From JAAYCB01 sp012744395 (GTDB taxonomy: Bacteria > Planctomycetota > Planctomycetia > Pirellulales > Thermoguttaceae): a stretch of DNA of 64,000 nt. Position 1 is the stretch's first letter. Every line of letters starts with the position of its first letter. The stretch spans positions 1 to 64,000 of the forward strand of contig JAQVNJ010000012.1 in the NCBI GenBank assembly GCA_028703175.1, read 5' to 3'. The position numbers and the translations under genes are program-made. Below are positions 10,760-19,617 of the stretch, piece by piece. The notes under the pieces were generated by a model that saw only the letters and a list, made by a program, of their open reading frames with translations, had not been told where the DNA came from and ran no database searches.

Positions 10760-11651
10760 GGTCTTCCAAGGCCTTTCGCAAGTGGCCGTCGGCCCTCTGA
10801 ATCCGGGCTCGCGCCGCGTCGGCCCCGATCGACCAACGCTGCATGACGATCGCCGTTTTCACCTCTCCGTCGCAACGGCTCAGAAGCTCCCTGGCTTGCG
10901 ATTCGCTCGCGCCGGTGATCTGGCAGACGATCCGCCGGGACCGCTCGACGAGCTTCCTGTTGGTCGCCCGCAAGTCGACCATCAGGTTGCCGTAGGTCTT
11001 CCCCAACAGGACCATCGCGCCGGTGGTGACCATGTTGAGGACCATTTTGGTGGCCGTGCCCGCCTTCAGCCGGGTTGAGCCGGTGATCACTTCCGGGCCG
11101 ACGACCGGCGCGATCAGCAGGTCGCAGCGCGAGGCCAGGGCGGAGTCGCGGTTGCAGCTCAGGCCGATGGCGAAAGCCCCCACGCGCCGCGCAAAGCCGA
11201 GGCCGGCCAGCACGTAGGGCGTCCGCCCACTCGTGGCGATGCCGAGCACCGCGTCGGCAGCGCACAGGCCGACGGCCTGGAGATCCTGGACCGCCGATTC
11301 GGGGATATCCTCGGCCCCCTCCACGGCGCGGGTCATCGCGGGCTGCCCGCCAGCAATCAGCCCGAGCACCATTTCCGGCGGCGTGTTGAACGTCGGGGGA
11401 CATTCGGCGGCGTCGATGGCCCCGAGCCTGCCGGAAGTGCCGGCCCCCAGGTAGATCAGCCGGCCCCCGCCGCGGAACCGCTCGGCGACCACCTCGATCG
11501 TCCGCGCGATCGGCTCCGCCTCGCGGCCAACCGCCTCGGCCAGGGTGGCATCCTCGGCGTTCATCAACCGGACGATCTCCAGGGCGGAGAGGCCGTCGAT
11601 CCGCTCCGATGCCGGATTGCGCTGCTCGGTCGTGAGGTGTTCCAGGGTCAT
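10749..11651 (-). CDS. murQ: N-acetylmuramic acid 6-phosphate etherase
   Basis: This 300-residue enzyme converts MurNAc-6-P into GlcNAc-6-P and D-lactate in the cytoplasm. It has the family N-terminus (LTTEQRNPASERIDGLSALE), the SIS phosphosugar loop (LGAGTSGRLGAIDAAECPPT, with the conserved Glu) and LKAGTATKMVLNM. It lies upstream of, and overlaps, the amino-sugar kinase gene, forming a two-gene recycling operon. The frame also opens on the antisense and +1 strands but without family motifs. Confidence 0.96.
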   Translation of the reverse strand: MTLEHLTTEQRNPASERIDGLSALEIVRLMNAEDATLAEAVGREAEPIARTIEVVAERFRGGGRLIYLGAGTSGRLGAIDAAECPPTFNTPPEMVLGLIAGGQPAMTRAVEGAEDIPESAVQDLQAVGLCAADAVLGIATSGRTPYVLAGLGFARRVGAFAIGLSCNRDSALASRCDLLIAPVVGPEVITGSTRLKAGTATKMVLNMVTTGAMVLLGKTYGNLMVDLRATNRKLVERSRRIVCQITGASESQARELLSRCDGEVKTAIVMQRWSIGADAARARIQRADGHLRKALEDHDG

Positions 11652-11700
11652 TGCGTTTCCCGCCTCCTCGGCGACAGTTCACGATTATACCCGATCCAGG

Positions 11701-12261
11701 TCAGGCGAGCGTTCCCGCAACGATCAAGAACAGCGCCGCGCCGATCACCAGGCAGGTCAACGCGCCGAACCGGTCGGTCCACGAGCACGGCGGCGGCGAA
11801 AGCTCACCAGAGGTCCGGGCGAGCAGCACAATCAGCGCATTGACCGCGCAGCCGATCTCGACCAGGCACAGCACCATCGCCAGGATGGCGAACGAGACAG
11901 CGCGGATTTCTTCCGGATCGGGCAGGCTGTGGGCGCCCCAGTAGATGACCCATATGCCCAACAGACCGGCGACGAAAACCGCAAGCGGGCTCAGCCAAAG
12001 CCACTCGCCGGCGCTGAGCGCGATCCTGCGTCCTCGAAACAGCCACTGCGAGCCCAAAACGATCGGTCCCGAAACCGCGCCGCCCAGGCAAGCGGCGATC
12101 AGAACCAGCACCACGCTCCCGATGTCGATCGCCTCGAAAGCGCCACGGGCCGGCAGAAACACCACGGAAAAGGCGATCGCATAACCGGCCTGGAGCAGCA
12201 GTCCGTCGAGAACCGTGAACTGCTGCCAAGGCTGGCCCGGCTGTTGGTTCGGTTGACCCAT
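11701..12261 (-). CDS. Hypothetical integral membrane protein
   Basis: The protein is 186 residues and not recognised. After a Gln/Pro-rich N-terminus (MGQPNQQPGQPWQQF) come about five hydrophobic segments, including AGYAIAFSVVFLP, VVLVLIAACLGGAV, WLSPLAVFVAGLLGIWV, ILAMVLCLVEIGCAV and LTCLVIGAALFLIVAG. The ATG at 12261 is preferred because the 72 codons upstream in the same frame are basic and non-hydrophobic. It sits between murQ and gap on the minus strand with no overlap, so no shared role is implied. Confidence 0.6.
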   Translation of the reverse strand: MGQPNQQPGQPWQQFTVLDGLLLQAGYAIAFSVVFLPARGAFEAIDIGSVVLVLIAACLGGAVSGPIVLGSQWLFRGRRIALSAGEWLWLSPLAVFVAGLLGIWVIYWGAHSLPDPEEIRAVSFAILAMVLCLVEIGCAVNALIVLLARTSGELSPPPCSWTDRFGALTCLVIGAALFLIVAGTLA

Positions 12262-12459
12262 GGATCGAAGACAGGGCCGCCGGCTGCCGCCCGAAATCGC
12301 CAACCGGCCAAGGACGGGAGGCAACCGCAAGATCTGGAGACACCCGCCCATTATATGCCAGCGGAAGGCAGCTCCGAGGTCCTGCCCCGCGGTTTTCCGA
12401 CGCACCCCCCCGGTCAGGGCAACGCGACCAACCCTCAGGGACCGATGCACCGCAAACGC

Positions 12460-12491
12460 AACGGCACCGACCCGCAAGGGGCGGCGCCGTT
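12460..12491 (-). terminator. Candidate hairpin downstream of gap
   Basis: AACGGCACCG at 12460-12469 pairs with CGGCGCCGTT at 12482-12491 (one mismatch), just past the gap stop codon. The T-run is weak, so this may terminate transcription inefficiently or be a processing hairpin. Confidence 0.4.
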
Positions 12492-12519
12492 GCCTCGCTT
12501 GAAGTCCGTGCGGGGCCGA

Positions 12520-13536
12520 CTAGAGGGCCGCCATCTTCTCGATCAGGTCGCAGCTTCGCATGCTGTAGCCCCATTCATTGTCATACCAGCTCATGACCTT
12601 GAGCATGTTGTCGCCCACGACCATCGTCCAAGGAGCGGCAAAAATCGAGCTGTGCGGATCGCCGATGATGTCCGTGACCACGATCGGGTCCTCGGTGTAG
12701 GCGAGAATTCCCTTCATCGCGCCCTCGGCCGCCTCCTTCATCGCGGCGTTCACCGCGTCGGCGGTCACCGGCTTGGCGGTCTCGCAGGTCAGATCGACCA
12801 CGCTGCCGGTCGGAGTCGGAACACGCAGCGAAAAGCCGGTCAGCTTGCCCTTCAATTCGGGGATCACCAGCCCGACCGCCGCGGCCGCGCCGGTGGTGGT
12901 GGGGATGATGTTCAGCGCGGCTGCCCGGGCGCGGTAGAGGTCCTTGTGGGGGAAGTCCTGCACGACCTGGTCGTTGGTGTACGAGTGGATCGTCGTCATC
13001 AGGCCCTTGACGAGCCCGAACTTCTCGTTAATCACCTTGGCGATCGGCGCCAGGCAATTCGTCGTGCAGCTTGCATTCGAGACACACTTGTGGGCGGCGG
13101 TCAATCCGCTGTCGTTGACGCCGATCACGCAGGTGTAATCCATCCCCTTGGCCGGAGCGCTGATCACGACCTTCTTGGCGCCCGCCTTGATGTGGCTGTC
13201 AAAACCGGCCTTCTCGTCGGTCGCGGGAGCGCGAAACACACCCGTGCTTTCCAGGATGATGTCAGCCCCCAGCTCGGCCCACGGCAGTTCGCCCGGGTTG
13301 CGGACCGCCATCGCGCGGATCTTCTTGCCCGAGACGGTGATGTTCTCCTCGTCGTACTCAACCGTGCCGGGATAGCGGCGGTGAATACTGTCGTATTTCA
13401 GCAGGGTGGCGAGGGTCTTGTTGTCCGTAAGGTCGTTGATGCCAACCACTTCAAACACATTGGGCTTGGCCATCAGGCCGCGAAACACGAGCCGACCGAT
13501 CCGTCCAAATCCGTTGATTCCGACACGAATTGCCAC
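12520..13536 (-). CDS. gap: Glyceraldehyde-3-phosphate dehydrogenase, type I
   Basis: This 338-residue glycolytic enzyme oxidises glyceraldehyde-3-phosphate to 1,3-bisphosphoglycerate with NAD. It has the N-terminal Rossmann motif RVGINGFGRIGRLVFR, the catalytic SNASCTTNCLAP segment and the C-terminal WYDNEWGYS. The start is GTG at 13536, with AAAGGAG upstream; the 43 codons before it in frame are outside the conserved fold. Nothing in its neighbours suggests a glycolytic operon. Confidence 0.96.
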   Translation of the reverse strand: MAIRVGINGFGRIGRLVFRGLMAKPNVFEVVGINDLTDNKTLATLLKYDSIHRRYPGTVEYDEENITVSGKKIRAMAVRNPGELPWAELGADIILESTGVFRAPATDEKAGFDSHIKAGAKKVVISAPAKGMDYTCVIGVNDSGLTAAHKCVSNASCTTNCLAPIAKVINEKFGLVKGLMTTIHSYTNDQVVQDFPHKDLYRARAAALNIIPTTTGAAAAVGLVIPELKGKLTGFSLRVPTPTGSVVDLTCETAKPVTADAVNAAMKEAAEGAMKGILAYTEDPIVVTDIIGDPHSSIFAAPWTMVVGDNMLKVMSWYDNEWGYSMRSCDLIEKMAAL

Positions 13537-13745
13537 TGGGAAGTCTCCTTTACTGGTTTCTTTCCTCTGGGAAGATGCAAAACTACCTTGGCCGCCGATC
13601 GACCAGGCGCGCGCTTCATCCGGGCGGGCCCCAAGCAGCCAGCCCCCTCGCCCCCGGCACGTCACGCCCGCCGCGCTCCCACCAGATTGAATCGGGCATT
13701 ATACTGGTGGAAAAACGACGCCACAAGGACCTCGCAGCACAGATC

Positions 13746-14537
13746 ATGTCCCACGAGACTCGCCCGCACCGGAGGCTCCCCAGGGGGGTAACCCGCAGCC
13801 TCTGGGAATATGCCCATGCCAAGCATATTGCCACCGAGTACGACGAGTACTTCGCGGATAACCGGCTTTTTGACGTCGACGCACAGGTGATCGCACGGCA
13901 CTTGACCTCGCCCGGCGTCGTCGTTGACCTGGGTTGCGGAACGGGACGCGCGCTTATCCCCCTCGCTCGGCGGGAATTCAGTCCCCTGGGGGTCGATCTG
14001 TCGAACCACATGCTCCGCATCGTCGCCGAAAAGGCCGCCCGCGAGAGGCTCACGATTCACCGCATCCGCGCAAACCTCGTTGACCTCGGATTCTTGCGCG
14101 ACGCGTCGATCGACTACGCGATCTGCCTGTTCAGCACGTTGGGAATGATTCGCAGCCGGGAAAACCGCGGCCGCACGCTCGACCACGTCTTTCGCATGCT
14201 CAAGCCGGGCGGCCTGCTGGTGATCCACGTCCACAATTACTGGTTCAACCTCTTCGACCGGTTCGGGCGGCGATGGATCGTCCGCAATCTCCTCGACTGG
14301 ACCTTCAATCGCCAGATCGAACTGGGCGACAAGTTCTTCGATTACCGGGGCGTGCCCAAGATGTTTCTCCATACGTTCACCCAGCGGGAATTCAGGAAAG
14401 CCCTCCGTCGGTCGGGCTTTCGAATCCGCGAATGGACGCCGCTGAATGTCCCCCGAACCGGCCGGCTCGCCGCGTCGTGGTTCTTCGGCTCGCTGCGGGC
14501 AAACGGCTGGATCGCGGTGGCGGAGAAAAAGCGGTAG
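13746..14537 (+). CDS. Class I SAM-dependent methyltransferase
   Basis: This 263-residue protein has motif I VVDLGCGTGRALIPLA, an acidic motif II region (FSPLGVDLSNHML) and a post-I segment (FRMLKPGGLLVIHVHN). The substrate cannot be told from the sequence. The C-terminal part (KMFLHTFTQREFRKALRRSG) is typical of small-molecule methyltransferases in the UbiE/BioC-like superfamily. The ATG at 13746 is the first after the divergent gap promoter region; the open frame extends to 13530 but overlaps the gap start. Confidence 0.78.
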   Translation: MSHETRPHRRLPRGVTRSLWEYAHAKHIATEYDEYFADNRLFDVDAQVIARHLTSPGVVVDLGCGTGRALIPLARREFSPLGVDLSNHMLRIVAEKAARERLTIHRIRANLVDLGFLRDASIDYAICLFSTLGMIRSRENRGRTLDHVFRMLKPGGLLVIHVHNYWFNLFDRFGRRWIVRNLLDWTFNRQIELGDKFFDYRGVPKMFLHTFTQREFRKALRRSGFRIREWTPLNVPRTGRLAASWFFGSLRANGWIAVAEKKR

Positions 14538-14644
14538 GATGGGTCAGCGGTCAGCGGTCAGAAGCTTACAGCTCCCAGGTTGCGGGATTTGCTGGCGCCC
14601 GCCTGCTGACGGCTGATCGCTGATCGCCATTCAAAGGGTACGTC
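14538..14644. repeat. Short direct repeats between the methyltransferase gene and holB
   Basis: GGTCAGCGGTCAG at about 14546-14558 and GCTGATCGCTGATCGCC at 14614-14630 are short direct repeats like those at 254-292. No gene is present. Confidence 0.45.
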
Positions 14645-15715
14645 ATGAGTTGGTCAGACATCGAAGGACACGATCGAGTCGTGGGACAATTCCGCTCGGC
14701 ACTGCGCCGCGGGCGGCTCTTCGGCAGTTACCTGTTTGTCGGCCCTGCGGGGATCGGCAAACACACGTTCGCCGTGAAGCTTGCCCAGGCGCTCCTCTGC
14801 CAGACGCGTGCGGAAGAAGACCTCGACCCCTGCGGCGGCTGTCCGGCCTGCGCGCAGGTCGCCGCGCGGTCCCACCCCGACCTCGTCACGGTTGCCCGGC
14901 CGGCAGACAAGGCGACGATTCCGCTCGAACTGCTGATCGGCGACAAAGAACACCGCATGCGCGACGGCCTCTGCCACGACATCGCCTTGACGCCCTTCAT
15001 GGGCAAGCGCAAGGTCGCGATCATCGACGACGCCGATTACTTGAACATCGAAGGCGCCAACAGCCTGCTCAAAACGCTTGAAGAGCCGCCGCCGCGGAGC
15101 GTGCTGATCCTCGTCGGCACGACGCCGGCCAAGCAGCTTCCCACGATCCGCTCCCGTTGCCAAATCGTCCGCTTCGCTCCGCTCGGGGAGGAGGCTCTCG
15201 TCCGACTCCTGGTGCGGACGGGCCTGGACGCCGCGGAGGCCAGCCGATTGGCCCGCGATGCCGGCGGCAGTTTGCAGCGGGCAGCGCAGATGAGGGATGC
15301 CTCCCTCTGGGAGTTTCGCAGCCATCTGTTTGCATCGTTATGCGGGCCGCTGGTGGAAAGCCCGCGGCTTGCGGCGGCCGTGCAATCGCTGGTCGAGGCC
15401 GCCGGCCGCGAGGCGCCGCCGCGCCGCGCACGGCTGCACCAGGTGATCGACATGGCGGTCGACTTCTACCGCCACCTGCTCCGCGTGCTGAGCGCCGGCC
15501 AGGCTCGGGCCGATGAGGAACTGGCCCGGTACGTCGCCGAGGCGGCGGAGGCCGTTCCCGGCGGCGTGGAAGCCGCTGCCGCCTGCATCGACCTCTGCCT
15601 GGAGGCGGGCGAAGCGATCGATCGCTTCGCCCACCAGGTCAACCTGATCGAGTACTGGACCGACGGATTGGCCGAAATCTACCGCCTCGGCCGCGCACCG
15701 CTCCGCGCCTCGTAG
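14645..15715 (+). CDS. holB: DNA polymerase III delta-prime subunit
   Basis: This 356-residue clamp-loader subunit is in the DnaX/HolB AAA+ family. It shows VGPAGIGKHTFA (P-loop), the zinc knuckle CGGCPAC, DDADYLNIEGANSLLKTLEE, where a motor ATPase would have its DExx box, and the sensor SRC in TIRSRCQ. It starts MSWSDIEGHDRVVGQF, a typical HolB opening. The TAG stop (15713-15715) lies inside the left terminal repeat of an inserted palindromic element, so the original C-terminus may have been altered. Confidence 0.92.
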   Translation: MSWSDIEGHDRVVGQFRSALRRGRLFGSYLFVGPAGIGKHTFAVKLAQALLCQTRAEEDLDPCGGCPACAQVAARSHPDLVTVARPADKATIPLELLIGDKEHRMRDGLCHDIALTPFMGKRKVAIIDDADYLNIEGANSLLKTLEEPPPRSVLILVGTTPAKQLPTIRSRCQIVRFAPLGEEALVRLLVRTGLDAAEASRLARDAGGSLQRAAQMRDASLWEFRSHLFASLCGPLVESPRLAAAVQSLVEAAGREAPPRRARLHQVIDMAVDFYRHLLRVLSAGQARADEELARYVAEAAEAVPGGVEAAAACIDLCLEAGEAIDRFAHQVNLIEYWTDGLAEIYRLGRAPLRAS

Positions 15716-15935
15716 GGTGGTCCAGAGGGGACCCGCGCCAACCGGGCTGCGCGGCTGGGTAGCGTTTCGGGCGCCGCAAACCCTCGCGCCGCCAAACCGC
15801 CAGCGGCGGCCCACCGCCACAACCATACGTGCGGTGGGCCGCCGCTCCTGCCGCGGCGATTCCACCTTTGGATTTGACATCCAGCGATTTGGTTGTGCCG
15901 GCTTGGAGGGAATGGGCCGCGTTGGACCACCCTAC
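15712..15935. mobile_element. 224-bp MITE-like element with 13-bp terminal inverted repeats
   Basis: GTAGGGTGGTCCA at 15712-15724 and its exact reverse complement at 15923-15935 bound a non-coding block. A second perfect palindrome lies inside: a 16-bp stem, 15802-15817 pairing with 15831-15846, around a 13-base loop. A solitary copy of the terminal motif (GGACCACCCTAC) occurs near 58150. No transposase is encoded, so a non-autonomous element or structured RNA is likely. Confidence 0.6.
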
Positions 15936-15949
15936 GGGGATCGGTCGTG

Positions 15950-16369
15950 CTACTCCCCTTGCAGCGTGAGCACCAGGCTGCGGCGGTGGGCGCTGCGGCG
16001 GTGCTCGCAGAGAAAGACCCCTTGCCAGGCGCCCAGGCGGAGCCGCCCGTTGGCCACCGGGATCGTCAACCCACTGTCGGTCAGCGAGACTTTCACATGG
16101 GCCGGCATGTCGTCTTTGCCTTCCACCGTGTGGCGGTAGGAAAAATCCTCCGGCGCCAGGGCGTCCAGCGCCCGGCACAAGTCCCCCGCCACGTCCGGGT
16201 CGGCATTCTCATTCAGTGTCAGCGATGCCGAGGTGTGCTGAATGAACACGTGGAGCAATCCCACCTGGATCCCAGCGATCTCGGGGAGCGACCGCAGAAT
16301 CTCTTCGGTGATTGGGTGAATGCCGGGCCCCAGGGCCGGAAGCTGAATCTCGCGTTGAATCCAAGGCAC
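15950..16369 (-). CDS. yjbQ: YjbQ family protein (UPF0047, thiamine-phosphate synthase-like)
   Basis: This 139-residue protein matches the compact YjbQ fold: GLLHVFIQHTSASLTLNENA near the middle, DFSYRHTVEGKDDMPAHVK, and LGAWQGVFLCEHR at the end. Members have weak thiamine-phosphate synthase activity when overexpressed; the physiological role is unsettled. Length is normal for the family. It sits just right of the MITE-like element, on the opposite strand from holB. Confidence 0.92.
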   Translation of the reverse strand: MPWIQREIQLPALGPGIHPITEEILRSLPEIAGIQVGLLHVFIQHTSASLTLNENADPDVAGDLCRALDALAPEDFSYRHTVEGKDDMPAHVKVSLTDSGLTIPVANGRLRLGAWQGVFLCEHRRSAHRRSLVLTLQGE

Positions 16370-16571
16370 GACCGGTTCTCCGTCTGCAAACCAAAGCCAT
16401 TAGTTTAGCCGCGATCGGCCCGCTGTCCAGGCCGTCCCGCCGCTGACCGCTGAGCGGCGGGCTCTTCCCGGCTTGCCCCGCCGCGTATAATCAAACGAGA
16501 TGCGGCCGATCAAGCCGGGCGGACTTCACCGACCCCCCGCGCAGACATTCACTCACTCCGCGGACCAGACG

Positions 16572-16772
16572 ATGAGCTGCCAGCACCTTCGCGAAATTAT
16601 CGAAACCTGCCAGCGGACGGGCATCAAGCTCAGCAGCTCGGACGTGATCCGCATGGTCTGCCCAACCTGCGGCGCCGAGGAGGTCTGCCCCTCGATGCTC
16701 TGCGAGCACTACGACGCGATCCACGGCGAAGCCGGCGAGGCCGAAAGCGGAAGGCCGGAAGCGGAAAGCTGA
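16572..16772 (+). CDS. Small Cys-rich zinc-ribbon-like protein
   Basis: The protein is 66 residues, beginning MSCQHLREIIETCQRTGIKL. Cysteine pairs CPTC and the later VCPSMLCEHYDAIH could bind one zinc. The tail is Glu/Gly/Ala-rich and likely disordered. The function is unknown. The ATG at 16572 was chosen because the upstream in-frame codons (from 16500) lack the Cys pattern. Small proteins with this arrangement are familiar from planctomycetes, but no function is assigned. Confidence 0.65.
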   Translation: MSCQHLREIIETCQRTGIKLSSSDVIRMVCPTCGAEEVCPSMLCEHYDAIHGEAGEAESGRPEAES

Positions 16773-16785
16773 TCGCTCACAGCTC

Positions 16786-19617
16786 CTACTGCTTCAGCAA
16801 CTGCACGCAGTCGACCACCACGTGGCCGTCGGCGCCCGCGTTGGAGATTTCGATCTTCGCCGCCTCTCCGGCCTTGAACTGGTAGCTGCCCAGCGAAATG
16901 AACAGGCCGTCGAGCGGCGGGACGGCGCGCTGGTTCACCTCAAGGGTTCTCACGCTGCCGGAGGCGTGCACGCGGACTCTGGCGTTCGACGCCCGGTTGG
17001 TGTACGCGACGTAACCCAGGCGGACCTCGTAGGCGCCCGATTCCGCGATCCGGGAGCGGAACCGCAAGACCTTGCTCCCCTTGCCTGCGTCGCCATCGTG
17101 TAGATACCCCTCGCCCACGTAACGCTCCGACCAGGTGGAATGGAACCAGTCGCCGATCCGCTCGGCCGCGCTGTCGTCGAGGACGATCCCGCCGAGCTTC
17201 CGCGGGTCGATGCCCGGCGGCGGCAGCTCGTCGTCGCCCCAGGGGAGCCAGGGCCCCTCGTCCGGCCGGCGCATGTCGTCGTGCGCTCTTCGGGCGATCT
17301 CCACGAGCCGCTCCGGCTCCTCGTAGACGCGAATCTCGCAGATCGCCGCCGGTTCGTTCTCGACCACCCGGACCGCGTCGGCGGCGATCCGCTCGGGCAA
17401 CCCGAGCACGTGCCGCCGATGCCTGTTGTCATCGACTTCGACGAGCCGCTGCCAGCGGCCGCCGCGGCGGGCTTCGACGGCGAACCAGCGCGGCGCCAAC
17501 TCCGCCGTCTGGAAGGAAACGTGGACCATGTTGAAGACCGCCGGCGCGGGCCAGGCAAGCTCGATCCAGTGGGGCTCGGCCGCGGCCGGGTCCGGTCCCC
17601 AGGCGTTGGTCGTTTCATGCGGGCGTTCGCCCACGGCTCGGGCGAAGCCGTTGATCACGTTCGCAGCGGCCATCCACTCGCCGCTGGTGTGCGCCCGCTC
17701 GCTCGAAGCGGTCGCCTTGGCTCGCGGGGCCAGGTCGCGGGGGTCGTCGGCCTTCCGTTCGAGGATCGGGGCCCCCTCCTTGAGCAACTGCTGCTGCAAG
17801 CCCGGCATGTGGTCTTGATAGACGCGGCGCGGGGTCGCATCCTTCTGAACGCAGAAGGCTGCGCCGGTGCCGGCCGCGTGTCCCAGAATTGCGCAGGTGA
17901 GCATCACGCGCGTGTCGGACATGGCAAGATGGCTGGCCGAGATATTGCGCCCGGCCATCATCAGGTTGTCGACGTTTTTCGAATAGAGGCAGCGGAAGGG
18001 GATCGAGAAGGGCACCCCCATGTAATCCCGCTCGGATGGATCGCGGCGCTGGGGCGTGGCGCGGTCGTCAAAGAAACCGCCCGAGTAGTGGTCGTCGATG
18101 CTCCAGGCGCCGAAGGCGACCCGGTCGGGGAAGAGCGTCCGGTTGCCGATGTCGTTTTGCGTGAGCACGTAGTCACCGATCAGCCGGCGGTTCTCGCGCT
18201 TGCCGGCCACGTGGCCGACCCAGGCGAGCGCGTAGTTGGCGGCTTTCTCCCGGTCCTTTTCGCAGTGGTTTTTCGTGTGGTCCCAGAGGCCGTAGACGAG
18301 CCGCAAGAGTTCGTCGCGAATTTCCTCGGCGTCGGCGTAGGTGTCGCGGAGGCCGCCCAGTTCGATCACCCATTGGTAGTCGATCTCGATGCTGGTCGTC
18401 AGCCGCGGGTGGCGTTGGGGGCGGAAGCTGTCGCACGTGGGGAAGGGCAGAATCCAGCCCGGGGCTTCGAAGGGGCGAGGCTCGCCAACGTCGCGAGCGT
18501 AGTACTTCAGGCCGTTGCCCATCGTGTTCGTGCTCGGCTCGTCGGGCGCCCAGGGCTCGCCGTACATCGACCTGGGCTCCTTGCCTTGGCGATACTCGGC
18601 GTCCGCCGCGACGGCCACGGCCGAGTCGCCCGAGCAGTCGAGGAAGATCCTGGCGGGAAAGCGCATCCGCCGTCCGGAGACGACGTCGAGGGCGTCGACC
18701 GCGCGAATCCGTTTGGGCTGGCCCTCGTGCATCTCGACGCCGGTGGCGTGGGTGTTCAAACACAGCTTGAGGTTCGGCTCGAGGGCCAGCAGCCGGTGCA
18801 AGCGGTTCGAATACAGGCGGCCTTCGGACACCCGCTGGTTGCCGGCGGTGCGATACTCGTCGACGATGCCGGTCTCGCGCGGATCGAGGGGATACTTCGC
18901 CCGAAAGATGCTCGGCCAGGCGCCGACCGGCGGCACGAGAATCTCGCGGCTGGCGTTTCCGCCGAGGAGGGGCCGGTTCTGGAGGAGCACGGTCCGGCAG
19001 CCGTTGCGGGCAGCCGCCACGGCCGCCGTCGCGCCGGCCAGACCGCCGCCGACCACGACAACGTCGGACTCGGGCATGACTTCAACCTGGCGGCTTACGC
19101 CCCCCTGGGCCTGGCGGATCGCGGCAATCGCATCCACGGCCTCGGGCGGGACCCAGTCGAGCCGGTCGGTGAGCACCAGGGCGTCGCAGCGAGCATAGTA
19201 GCCCGTCATATCCTTCAGCCGCACTTCCACCTCGCCGGCGAGCGAGTGGACCTTGCCGTCTTCCCATTTCCACCCCGCCGCGCCCGACGCGCCGAACGCC
19301 CCCGCGGCCGGTTTCCCGTCGAGCAGGACCTGGAAACGGCCGGGGTGGTGTTCCGGAACCCAGTCCTTCGTGCGGACCCAGAGCCGGTAGCGGCCCGGTC
19401 TGGCTAGCCGCACGGTCGTCAGCGCGTCTTTTACGGGCGTTCCCAGGCCGACGCTGAGCAGGTACGGCGAGCCCATCTGGTCGATGAACTGGGCGTCGTT
19501 GGTCCAGCCGCCCGGGTCGGCGAACTGCTCGGCCTCGAGCCAGAGAATCTCGGATCGCGCCTTGGTGGGGCCCAAGATCGCCAGGACGGCAAGAGAAGAG
19601 ACGAGGCAGGATCGCAT
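16786..19617 (-). CDS. Secreted FAD-dependent oxidoreductase with carbohydrate-binding-like flanks
   Basis: The protein is 943 residues. A signal peptide (MRSCLVSSLAVLAILGPTKA) leads into a beta-sandwich region (LWLEAEQFADPGGW), an FAD_oxidored core (VVVVGGGLAGATAAVAAARNG with the GxGxxG dinucleotide motif; LLGGNASREILVPP), and beta-sandwich C-terminal segments, the last (about 810-943) like the golvesin or xanthan-lyase accessory domain. The start at 19617 has AGGAG upstream; frame codons to 19698 are Arg/Ser-rich and rejected. Probable role: oxidation of sugars or polysaccharide products outside the cytoplasm; substrate unknown. Confidence 0.83.
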   Translation of the reverse strand: MRSCLVSSLAVLAILGPTKARSEILWLEAEQFADPGGWTNDAQFIDQMGSPYLLSVGLGTPVKDALTTVRLARPGRYRLWVRTKDWVPEHHPGRFQVLLDGKPAAGAFGASGAAGWKWEDGKVHSLAGEVEVRLKDMTGYYARCDALVLTDRLDWVPPEAVDAIAAIRQAQGGVSRQVEVMPESDVVVVGGGLAGATAAVAAARNGCRTVLLQNRPLLGGNASREILVPPVGAWPSIFRAKYPLDPRETGIVDEYRTAGNQRVSEGRLYSNRLHRLLALEPNLKLCLNTHATGVEMHEGQPKRIRAVDALDVVSGRRMRFPARIFLDCSGDSAVAVAADAEYRQGKEPRSMYGEPWAPDEPSTNTMGNGLKYYARDVGEPRPFEAPGWILPFPTCDSFRPQRHPRLTTSIEIDYQWVIELGGLRDTYADAEEIRDELLRLVYGLWDHTKNHCEKDREKAANYALAWVGHVAGKRENRRLIGDYVLTQNDIGNRTLFPDRVAFGAWSIDDHYSGGFFDDRATPQRRDPSERDYMGVPFSIPFRCLYSKNVDNLMMAGRNISASHLAMSDTRVMLTCAILGHAAGTGAAFCVQKDATPRRVYQDHMPGLQQQLLKEGAPILERKADDPRDLAPRAKATASSERAHTSGEWMAAANVINGFARAVGERPHETTNAWGPDPAAAEPHWIELAWPAPAVFNMVHVSFQTAELAPRWFAVEARRGGRWQRLVEVDDNRHRRHVLGLPERIAADAVRVVENEPAAICEIRVYEEPERLVEIARRAHDDMRRPDEGPWLPWGDDELPPPGIDPRKLGGIVLDDSAAERIGDWFHSTWSERYVGEGYLHDGDAGKGSKVLRFRSRIAESGAYEVRLGYVAYTNRASNARVRVHASGSVRTLEVNQRAVPPLDGLFISLGSYQFKAGEAAKIEISNAGADGHVVVDCVQLLKQ

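Noticed and set aside
13881..13900. Another sigma-54-like site (GCACGGCACTTGAC)
   Set aside because: It lies inside a coding region and lacks the TGGCAC -24 element.
17140..19407. A 755-codon plus-strand ORF
   Set aside because: It is antisense to the FAD oxidoreductase and has no recognisable domain.
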